A stretch of DNA of 33,658 nucleotides, from positions 1 through 33,658 of the forward strand of contig CAZATJ010000009.1 in assembly GCA_964488025.1 (NCBI GenBank), in the 5' to 3' direction. The translations under genes and the position numbers were made by a program. Below the pieces are notes generated by a model. It was not told where the DNA came from. It was given only the letters and a program-made list of their open reading frames with translations, and did no database searches. The stretch is from UBA1568 sp964488025 (GTDB lineage: Bacteria > Patescibacteriota > Minisyncoccia > Moranbacterales > UBA1568). This document shows positions 13,102 to 19,950 of this stretch, piece by piece. How positions within the stretch are numbered: position 1 is the stretch's first letter; every line of letters begins with the position of its first letter.

Positions 13102-15705
13102 ATGGAAACAGAAATCCCAAAAACCTATACCGCCGCCGACTGGGAGGAAAAACTCTATGCGAAGTGGGAAAAAAGTGGTTTTTTCAACCCGGATAATCTT
13201 CCTGGCAAGCGCACCGAGGCCTTTTCGATCATCATGCCGCCCCCCAATGCCAATGGCAGACTTCACGCCGGTCATGCTCTGTTCGTCACCATCGAAGATA
13301 TTTTCACCCGTTTCCAGCGCATGAACGGAAAGAAGGCGCTCTGGGTGCCCGGTGCCGACCATGCCGGTTTCGAAACTCAGGTCGTTTATGAACGGAAACT
13401 CGAAAAGGAGGGTCGCTCCCGTTTTGATTTGTCCCCCGAGGATCTCTACCAAGAGATTTACGATTTCACGATGGAGAATAAAAAGTACATGGAGAGCGAC
13501 CTTCGGCGGCTCGGTGCCAGCTGCGACTGGAGCCGCAACACCTTCACCCTGGATCCAAAAATCGTAAATGAAGTTCAAGAAACTTTTCGAAAAATGTTTC
13601 GCGATGGCCTGGTCTATCGCGGGAAACGCATCGTCAACTGGTGCTCCAAACACCAGACCGGTCTCTCCGATGTCGAGACAGAAACGAAAGAGACTGTTTC
13701 CAAGCTGTATTATTTCAAATACGGCCCTTTTGATATCGCTACCGTCCGCCCCGAAACCAAGTTCGGTGACAAGTACGTCGTCATGCATCCTGATGATACG
13801 CGATATACGCAGTATGAGCACGGACAAAAAATAACCGTCGAGTGGATTAATGGTCCGATCAACGCCACCATCATCAAAGACCCGGTCATGGATATGTCTT
13901 TTGGGACCGGTGTCATGACCATCACGCCGTGGCATTCCCAAGTCGACTATGAACTCGCTCAGAAGCACAACCTGGATGCCGAACAGATTATCGACGAAAA
14001 CGGCAAACTTCTTCCGATTGCCGCTGAATTCACAGGTATGACGATCGATGAGGCGCGTGAAAAAATAGTCGAGAAGCTAAAAAAGAAAGGACTCTTGGTA
14101 AAAATTGATGAAAGCTACCATAACACCAAAAAGGTCTGCTACAAGTGCGAGACCGTCATCGAACCCCAGGCACGCGACCAATGGTTCGTCAAAATGAAGC
14201 CGCTGGCCGAATTGGCGCTGAAAGCGGTTCGTGATGACAAACAGATAGAGTTTCACCCGAAAAATTACGAAAAAGTTTTCACCTTCTGGATGGAAAACAC
14301 CATCGACTGGAATATCTCCCGCCAGATTGTCTGGGGCATTCCGATTCCAGCAGAGTACTGCAGTCTCTGTAACAAAGGATACATCGATACCAAGACCGGA
14401 AGTCACTGCCCCTGCGGCGGAAAGATCGTCGCCGAAACCGACACCTTCGATACCTGGTTCTCCTCAGGACAGTGGCCGCTTCTGGCACTCGGTTATCCGG
14501 ACTCTCCCGATGTCGCCACCTTCCACCCCACCACCGTCATGGAGACCGGCCACGACCTCATCTTCAAATGGATCCCCCGCATGGTTATCTTCAGTCTTTA
14601 TTTGAAAAAAGAAATTCCTTTCCACCATGTCTATCTCCACGGCCTGGTCAATGACGAACACGGACAGAAGATGAGTAAGAGCAAGGGCAACGTCATCAGT
14701 CCGATCGAATTGATTGAACAGTACGGCACCGACGCCCTCCGCATGGCCCTTATCACCGGCAATGCTCCCGGCAACAACATACCCCTTTCGTTCAAGAAGG
14801 TCGAAGCGTTCCGCAACTTCGCCAACAAACTCTGGAACATCGGCCGGTATGTGACCACTTCAGTAAAACCTAAAAATCTAAAATGGACCGTGCCAGATAC
14901 CGCCATAACAGAAGATCTTTCACCTGCTGACCAATGGATTCTCTCACGTCTCGCCAAGACGAAAAACGATGTGACACGCCACCTGGAAAGCTATAGCATC
15001 TCACTCGCCGCTGAGACGCTCCGCGATTTCACCTGGAACGAATTTGCCGACTGGTATGTCGAGATTCATAAAATCGAACAACACGACGCTGTCCTTATCA
15101 CCGCCTGGAATGAACTCCTGAGACTCTGGCATCCATTTATGCCGTTTGTCACCGAAGCCCTCTTTCAGTCGCTCTACTCAAACGAAAAGACGCTCCTCAT
15201 GGTCGCTCCGTGGCCGAAAGCTACCAAGGAAATCGAACCAGGCACTTCTTTTCAAAACATTCTCGATCTCATCCAGAAAATCAGAAATGTCCGTTCCGTC
15301 TACCATGTCGACCCCAAAGAAAAACCATGGCTTACCATCATCGGCGACAAAACCCTCTGGACGCCGTTTCTCGCTCTCATCGAACGGTTGGCGCGAATCG
15401 AAGAAATCATTGTCACAGACAATCCCGAACAACCAACCGAAACCGCCCGTATCATAAGTGACCATACATCCGTTTTCATCCACTTAAGCGGATTCGTCGA
15501 CGTCAAAAAGGAACACGCCCGCTTGACCAAAGAGAAAGAAGCCGCCGAAAAACACAGAATCGGCATCGAAAAACGCCTGAACGACAAAAACTTCGTTACC
15601 AAGGCCCCAGCGCATATTCTCGAACAGAACCGCGTGAGCCTTGCTGAAGCAGAAGAAAAAATCACCGAGCTTGAAAAATATCTCGATAGTCTTTTGGTTT
15701 CCTAA
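13102..15705 (+). CDS. valS: Valyl-tRNA synthetase
   Basis: ValRS charges tRNA-Val and edits mischarged threonine. I take the ATG at 13102, because the protein then starts METEIPKTYTAADWEEKLYAKWE, the normal N-terminus; the longer open frame upstream covers the structured leader. It is 867 residues. The HIGH-like motif is in PPPNANGRLHAGHAL (about 54-57) and KMSKSKGN is at about 523. The CP1 editing domain lies between them. Two CxxC pairs near residue 420-435 (CSLCNKGY, CPCGGKI) look like a zinc site. The C-terminal coiled-coil arm (about 800-860) is intact. The gene is closely followed by a PrsW-like gene 10 bases downstream. Confidence 0.97.
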   Translation: METEIPKTYTAADWEEKLYAKWEKSGFFNPDNLPGKRTEAFSIIMPPPNANGRLHAGHALFVTIEDIFTRFQRMNGKKALWVPGADHAGFETQVVYERKLEKEGRSRFDLSPEDLYQEIYDFTMENKKYMESDLRRLGASCDWSRNTFTLDPKIVNEVQETFRKMFRDGLVYRGKRIVNWCSKHQTGLSDVETETKETVSKLYYFKYGPFDIATVRPETKFGDKYVVMHPDDTRYTQYEHGQKITVEWINGPINATIIKDPVMDMSFGTGVMTITPWHSQVDYELAQKHNLDAEQIIDENGKLLPIAAEFTGMTIDEAREKIVEKLKKKGLLVKIDESYHNTKKVCYKCETVIEPQARDQWFVKMKPLAELALKAVRDDKQIEFHPKNYEKVFTFWMENTIDWNISRQIVWGIPIPAEYCSLCNKGYIDTKTGSHCPCGGKIVAETDTFDTWFSSGQWPLLALGYPDSPDVATFHPTTVMETGHDLIFKWIPRMVIFSLYLKKEIPFHHVYLHGLVNDEHGQKMSKSKGNVISPIELIEQYGTDALRMALITGNAPGNNIPLSFKKVEAFRNFANKLWNIGRYVTTSVKPKNLKWTVPDTAITEDLSPADQWILSRLAKTKNDVTRHLESYSISLAAETLRDFTWNEFADWYVEIHKIEQHDAVLITAWNELLRLWHPFMPFVTEALFQSLYSNEKTLLMVAPWPKATKEIEPGTSFQNILDLIQKIRNVRSVYHVDPKEKPWLTIIGDKTLWTPFLALIERLARIEEIIVTDNPEQPTETARIISDHTSVFIHLSGFVDVKKEHARLTKEKEAAEKHRIGIEKRLNDKNFVTKAPAHILEQNRVSLAEAEEKITELEKYLDSLLVS

Positions 15706-15715
15706 ATTTTTTCCC

Positions 15716-16204
15716 ATGACGCTCCCGCTCATTTTTATCTTCGGTCTCCTCGGTGCGTGCTTCGCCCTGATTATCGAGCTGATCGCTCTCGACCCAGGTG
15801 TCCTCAGCGGCGGGATGGTGTTCACATTCACTCTTTCTGGCTTAGTGGTTCTTGCTGCTCTCGCATTCATAGAGGAGGTTTCTAAATACCTCTTCTTACG
15901 CCAGTATCTCCTGCGCTTCTTTACAAATGTCAGCCCCAACTCCAGACAAGTTCTCACTCTCGGGTGTTTCTTCGGCATCGGCTTTGCTTCCCTTGAAATG
16001 CTCCTGGTTCTGAACGGCCAGACCGAAAACAGCCCCCTTCTGGGATTGATGGGGGTCTTTTCACTGCATATTGCTACCAGCTTGATAATCGTTTTCTTCC
16101 TCAGACACCCGGAAAAGCGTTCATTTTCAAGCTTCTTGGCACCAATCGCGCTTGCGGTCGCTCTTCACCTCCTCTACAATTCCATCCTCTCCTTCGTACT
16201 CTAA
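15716..16204 (+). CDS. PrsW-like intramembrane protease family protein
   Basis: A 162-residue membrane protein with four to five hydrophobic segments. The PrsW-type signature elements appear in order: FIEEVSKY (EExxK), then FFGIGFASLEM (GxGFAxxE), then HIATSLIIVFF, and finally HLLYNSIL (HxxxN). Conserved Glu and His residues in these segments form the presumed active site in the PrsW/CPBP clan. Members cleave membrane proteins or, in related families, process peptides. It starts 10 bases after valS and probably shares that transcript. It is short for PrsW (usually 200 or more residues). The substrate cannot be inferred. Confidence 0.65.
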   Translation: MTLPLIFIFGLLGACFALIIELIALDPGVLSGGMVFTFTLSGLVVLAALAFIEEVSKYLFLRQYLLRFFTNVSPNSRQVLTLGCFFGIGFASLEMLLVLNGQTENSPLLGLMGVFSLHIATSLIIVFFLRHPEKRSFSSFLAPIALAVALHLLYNSILSFVL

Positions 16205-16221
16205 GAACGGCTTTCCCTTCC

Positions 16222-16250
16222 TTGCGTCTGATCAAAAAATGTTCTATACT
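16222..16250 (+). promoter_or_regulatory. Putative promoter of hsp20
   Basis: TTGCGT (16222-16227), 17 bases and TATACT (16245-16250). The leader to the ATG at 16279 is about 22 bases and contains AAGG. No CIRCE operator is visible. Confidence 0.65.
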
Positions 16251-16278
16251 GAAGATGATCATTCCTTAAGGTTTACGT

Positions 16279-16809
16279 ATGACCAAACAAAAAAAGTCTT
16301 TCTTCGAGCGCCTGACCGGAGCCAATAACGTTGAGGAGGGAAACTTTAACGACGTTCCCGTCTACACCGAAGAAGAAGAGACTTCCGTAACGATGCGTGA
16401 AGCACCTCTGTCTTTTCCAGTGCGAGAAGAGGAGCCGTGGGCGCCGTCTTCATTTGCCCAGAATGAGGGTGAAGGTGCAGAGGGGCAGCTCACTATCGAC
16501 GTGTACCAGACCGAGAACGATATTGTCATCAAATCAACCATTGCCGGAGTCAAACCGGAAGATTTGGATGTTTCGATCAATAATGATATGGTGACCGTCA
16601 AAGGTGAACGAAAAAATGAAGAAGTCGTAGAAAATGGCAATTACTACTATCAAGAGTGTTATTGGGGGTCGTTTTCTCGATCAGTTCTCTTACCAGTCGA
16701 CGTTGTTCCTGAAAAAGCCGATGCTTCACTCAAGAACGGTATTCTGACCATTCGTCTCCCGAAGGCTGACACAACCAGGACCAAAAAAATCCAGGTACGC
16801 GGATTCTAA
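16279..16809 (+). CDS. Hsp20/alpha-crystallin small heat-shock protein
   Basis: A 176-residue ATP-independent holdase chaperone of the cytoplasm. A long acidic, poorly conserved N-terminal arm (about 1-70) precedes the alpha-crystallin domain. Landmarks are LTIDVYQTENDIVIKSTIAG, VKPEDLDVSINNDMVTVKGER, GSFSRSVLLPVDV and the hallmark ASLKNGILTIRLPK. The protein ends KKIQVRGF; the final residues may serve as the C-terminal binding tail. The gene has its own promoter and a strong terminator, so it is expressed alone. Confidence 0.95.
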   Translation: MTKQKKSFFERLTGANNVEEGNFNDVPVYTEEEETSVTMREAPLSFPVREEEPWAPSSFAQNEGEGAEGQLTIDVYQTENDIVIKSTIAGVKPEDLDVSINNDMVTVKGERKNEEVVENGNYYYQECYWGSFSRSVLLPVDVVPEKADASLKNGILTIRLPKADTTRTKKIQVRGF

Positions 16810-16840
16810 AAAGCGTTCCTTCCTGTTCGGATATCTTTTT

Positions 16841-16879
16841 TGCCGATTCCGTTTCAATGGGGTCGGCATTCCTTTTTTT
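16841..16879 (+). terminator. Strong terminator after hsp20
   Basis: TGCCGATTCC pairs with GGGGTCGGCA (two T·G pairs) over an eight-base loop, followed by seven T residues. Confidence 0.9.
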
Positions 16880-16885
16880 CACTCC

Positions 16886-18187
16886 ATGTTCCTCATTCGC
16901 CATATCACAATATATTCCACGTTACTCTTCGGTTTCTCCGGAGCTCTTTTTCCTTTTCCCTTTACCACCTCAAGTGCTTTGGCAGCAGACAATGTCCCTC
17001 TCTCCATAAAAATAATCGCTGGAGACTACACCGAAACACTGGCCGCGCCGGATTTCTCTTCCTGGTTCCGGCTTGAGACGGCTCTCAGTGTTAATCCTTC
17101 TCAAAAACGTTCGGAAATACAAAATACCACATACTGCCCCGAAAAACTCTGGTACTGCGAATTCTCATTCTCCCGTTTTTCTCGAGAGCGGATAACAGTA
17201 AGCCTCGTCAGAGTGACCGAGGAAGATACTATAAAGAGTTTTATCGCTGGTCTCGGCGCTCGAGTCAATCAAGAACCCAGTGACGCCCTTTTCGGAATAG
17301 GAGACAATAACCAGATTACCGTCGCTGTCGAAGAAAAACTCGGGCGTCGCCTCGAGGAAAAAGAAAGTGTCGCCATCATCCTGCGCGCCCTCCTCGCTGA
17401 AAACACCAACAACCTTTCTCTTTCTCTTGAACTTCCAACAGAAACCATCAAGCCCGCCATAAGCGGATCCGATCGCGAGCGCCTCGGACTGAAGGAGCTG
17501 GTCGGCGAGGGTCGTACCAACTTCAAAGGCTCTCCCAAAAACCGCGTCTACAACATCAAGCGTGCCCTTGAACAATTCCAGAATGTCATCATCGCCCCCG
17601 GCGAGGAGTTCTCTTTCGTTGACGCTTTGGGCGAAGTCGATGGCGAACATGGCTATCTGCCGGAGCTCGTCATCAAAAATAATCAGACAATGCCAGAGTT
17701 TGGTGGCGGCATCTGCCAAGTTTCCACCACCGTTTTCCGCGCCGCCATCTACAGCGGTCTCAAGCTGACCGAGCGCCGCAATCATGCCTACCCCGTCCAA
17801 TACTACAAACCCTATGGTATGGATGCTACCATCTACATTCCCAAACCCGACCTCAAATTTGTCAACAACACTCCCGGCTACATCCTGATACAATCAATCA
17901 TCGAAGGTGACAACCTCACTTTCCGATTCTTCGGCACCAAGGACGGACGAGTAGTCTCGGTAGATGGTCCTCATATTCTGGAGCGTGGTGATGACGGAAG
18001 CATGAAAACCGTCTTTACTCAGGAAGTGAACGATAGCAATGGGAAGAACTTTATTCGCGACAGTTTCTGGAGTAACTATAAGTCTCCGGCTCTCTTCCCG
18101 CATCCCGGACAAGAACCAGTCTATACCAGTAAGCCCGCTGGCTGGTCAGAAAAACAGTGGAAAGAATACAAAGACCTCCGCTCGTAA
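16886..18187 (+). CDS. VanW/YoaR-family exported protein
   Basis: A 433-residue protein with an N-terminal signal or anchor (hydrophobic to about residue 30, SSALAADN as a possible cleavage region). A middle domain of about 180 residues follows. The VanW domain (about 214-355) has PGEEFSFVDALGE, the signature FGGGICQVSTTVFRAA (about 271) and ERRNHAYPV, then a PGYILIQS strand. VanW proteins are cell-surface proteins of unknown biochemistry, often linked to peptidoglycan. The ATG follows the hsp20 terminator by seven bases, so a separate promoter would have to lie inside that terminator region. The last 67 bases overlap a convergent gene. Confidence 0.9.
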   Translation: MFLIRHITIYSTLLFGFSGALFPFPFTTSSALAADNVPLSIKIIAGDYTETLAAPDFSSWFRLETALSVNPSQKRSEIQNTTYCPEKLWYCEFSFSRFSRERITVSLVRVTEEDTIKSFIAGLGARVNQEPSDALFGIGDNNQITVAVEEKLGRRLEEKESVAIILRALLAENTNNLSLSLELPTETIKPAISGSDRERLGLKELVGEGRTNFKGSPKNRVYNIKRALEQFQNVIIAPGEEFSFVDALGEVDGEHGYLPELVIKNNQTMPEFGGGICQVSTTVFRAAIYSGLKLTERRNHAYPVQYYKPYGMDATIYIPKPDLKFVNNTPGYILIQSIIEGDNLTFRFFGTKDGRVVSVDGPHILERGDDGSMKTVFTQEVNDSNGKNFIRDSFWSNYKSPALFPHPGQEPVYTSKPAGWSEKQWKEYKDLRS

Positions 18188-18501
18188 CGAAAGACGTGCT
18201 CCCATGCCTTCTTCTGGTAGCGATACTTGATCGTCATCAGATACCAGACCGGGTGTACTCGCTTCATCTTGACCAACGAGAGGTCACTGATCACTTCGAC
18301 GTGCTGATAAACCTCGTCAAGATATCTGATCGCGATACCGTGGTATTCACATAGAGTGACTTGGAGGCTCTTCTCCAGCTGGAAGCGACGCAAACGACTG
18401 AGACGGAACCCCTTCTGATCCCGACACTCATCGAGCTCGTAGCCGGTGAAAATGATCGGGAAGCCGAATAACTCCAGCGGTGGTTTCGTGAACGCGTCCA
18501 T
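18121..18501 (-). CDS. Orphan 126-aa protein, unknown function
   Basis: The start is supported by a very strong site (AAAGGAGGT) five bases before the ATG. The protein starts MDAFTKPPLELFGFPIIFTGYELDE. It is rich in Arg, Tyr and Phe, and contains EYHGIAIRYLDEVYQHVEVI and MTIKYRYQKKAWEHVFRYERR. I see no membrane segment or known motif. The Shine-Dalgarno is locked in a hairpin (18505-18522). The C-terminal 22 codons overlap the end of the convergent VanW gene. It lies between VanW and a truncated glycosyltransferase, as if it entered with the event that removed the front of that gene. Confidence 0.6.
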   Translation of the reverse strand: MDAFTKPPLELFGFPIIFTGYELDECRDQKGFRLSRLRRFQLEKSLQVTLCEYHGIAIRYLDEVYQHVEVISDLSLVKMKRVHPVWYLMTIKYRYQKKAWEHVFRYERRSLYSFHCFSDQPAGLLV

Positions 18502-18504
18502 GGC

Positions 18505-18522
18505 GACCTCCTTTCAGAGGTC
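18505..18522 (-). promoter_or_regulatory. Hairpin hiding the Shine-Dalgarno of the 126-aa gene
   Basis: On the minus strand GACCTC-TGAAAG-GAGGTC forms a six-pair stem that contains most of the GGAGGT ribosome site, four bases before the ATG. This could act as a translational switch (inference). Confidence 0.55.
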
Positions 18523-18561
18523 GGTTGTTGAGGAACCACTTCCAGTACACACCACTCTGGC

Positions 18562-18933
18562 ATGAACAGGACACAGAGACTCAGCTTAGCGCTTTTTCAA
18601 GCCCCGATCCCTTCTCCAGTGCTGGCACTTTCCGGCCTTCAGAAAAAATCCATGATGAAAGCCATGGGAACTGGCATCCCGGTCATCGGCGCCCGCGCCC
18701 GCGGCCTGGCCGAATACATCAAGCACGATGAGAATGGCTACCTCGTCGAACCACATGATTACCAAACACTGGCCGATAAGATTTTATTCCTCTATCAGCA
18801 TCCCGAAGAACGGACCCGCCTGGGCCAAGGCAGCATCGCGACCGTAGCGCAATTTTCCCGCACCAAAATCGCCGAAGAGTGGCAAAATCTTTATAAGGAA
18901 GTGCTCCAAACGTACAACCAAAAGAAAAAGTGA
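18562..18933 (+). pseudogene. C-terminal remnant of a GT4 glycosyltransferase
   Basis: From about residue 30 the frame matches the last quarter of a GT-B family 4 glycosyltransferase: KSMMKAMGTGIPVIGARARG, then LAEYIKHDENGYLVEPHDY, then ALADKI-like QTLADKILFLYQHPEERTRLG and AQFSRTKIAEEWQNLYKEVL. Intact members have about 350-400 residues with an N-terminal acceptor domain, which is absent here. The EX7E-type region normally just before this is also incomplete (SGLQKKSMMKAMG). The sequence upstream belongs to the orphan minus-strand gene. I call it a truncated, probably dead gene; expression as a small protein is unlikely. Confidence 0.75.
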
Positions 18934-18945
18934 GGCACTCCCTCT

Positions 18946-19851
18946 CTAGAGTATTTTTGAAAGTGCGTTCAAAAAAGAAAGGTCTGACTGCATCAGTGTC
19001 GACTCCTGATTATTGGTTGGATGCTTCGGATGCTTCACGACATGCGAGTCAAGCAAACGGAGCACTTTTCTGCCATCAGGCCGATCTATCAAAACAAGAT
19101 TCCTGTCCCCAACGGTATCAATAAATTCATCATGATCTTCAGCATGTTCAAGTGTCACACGGATAAATTTCCGGAATGTCTCCTGAAGTTCCGGATCGCT
19201 CTTGATAATTCCGGCAAGCTGATCACGGGAAGCATACCCACGAAACACATCATGAATCTGATCAGCTGTCCCGGCATATTCCTGTACGGTAAAAAGGGCG
19301 TTCCGACCGCCACGTGGGCTTTTGGAAATAAACTGCATTTCCTCCGGAATGAGTTCCGGTAATTCCCGATACCAGTCCTTGACTGCCTCATATTCGGATC
19401 GGATCTTCTTACCACGGCTGATGAGCGTATCAACATCACGGCGTGGCCCATTGTCTATCTTGATGACAAGCGATGGACAATCAGGATCAAGCGATGTCAG
19501 TTTATACACATTGCACTCAGCGCCAGCACCGATTTTTCTTGATTCGAATTGATAGAGTTTCGGGTCAATCGGCAAAACTTCTCCTCGATACTGATAGCGG
19601 TCACCGGCTATCTTATTGAAAAAAGTGTCCGGTACCATATCTCGTAAAACAGCAAACAACGCCTGGGTCCGGGCAAATTTTCCCAACTTCTCGTCAAAAA
19701 TCATATCGTATGGAGGCGGAGCATCCGGGTTATCGGCATGATCCCACAAAGCATTGCTGGCAGCGGCACCAACCCGCCCAGCTTTCCAGCCAAACCCCCT
19801 TTCCTCATTTTCTTTAGTCGAATTCTTTTTTGCTTTCAGAGACTCGAACAT
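18946..19851 (-). CDS. Protein-kinase-fold-like protein, unknown substrate
   Basis: A 301-residue soluble protein. The middle resembles a kinase-like fold. IGAGAECNVYKL (about 107) looks like a glycine-rich loop, and SLVIKIDNG supplies a possible VAIK-type lysine. EYEAVKDWYRELPE would be the C-helix region and FTVQEYAG a hinge. IDTVGDRNLVLI followed by LRLLDSH resembles the catalytic loop and DFG region, but the usual HxD is not clear. It could be an atypical kinase or a pseudokinase. The first 90 residues are charged and then helical. It is transcribed toward the GT4 remnant. A copy of the interspersed repeat forms its upstream region. Confidence 0.6.
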   Translation of the reverse strand: MFESLKAKKNSTKENEERGFGWKAGRVGAAASNALWDHADNPDAPPPYDMIFDEKLGKFARTQALFAVLRDMVPDTFFNKIAGDRYQYRGEVLPIDPKLYQFESRKIGAGAECNVYKLTSLDPDCPSLVIKIDNGPRRDVDTLISRGKKIRSEYEAVKDWYRELPELIPEEMQFISKSPRGGRNALFTVQEYAGTADQIHDVFRGYASRDQLAGIIKSDPELQETFRKFIRVTLEHAEDHDEFIDTVGDRNLVLIDRPDGRKVLRLLDSHVVKHPKHPTNNQESTLMQSDLSFLNALSKIL

Positions 19852-19857
19852 AGGTCA

Positions 19858-19950
19858 TTATTATCAAACGAGTGCCGACCCGCTTCGCCCGCCTAGCCGT
19901 CGAGGCTGGACTCGAATCGAGGCAAGTAAATCAGGTGAATACCTATTATT
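19858..19950 (+). repeat. Interspersed hairpin repeat, copy 3 (93 bp)
   Basis: The copy begins TTATTATCAAACGAGTGCCG and ends GTGAATACCTATTATT. It keeps the modules GCCTAGCCGTCGAGGCTGG and GACTCGAATCGAGGCAAGT but lacks the CGAAAAC and GTTCG hairpins of copies 1 and 4. Its 3' end includes the uvrA stop codon (19946-19948), and its 5' end lies seven bases from the kinase-like start. Confidence 0.8.

Noticed and set aside
13057..13968. Long minus-strand ORF (303 codons) opposite valS
   Set aside because: Antisense shadow of valS in GC-rich codons, with no domain.
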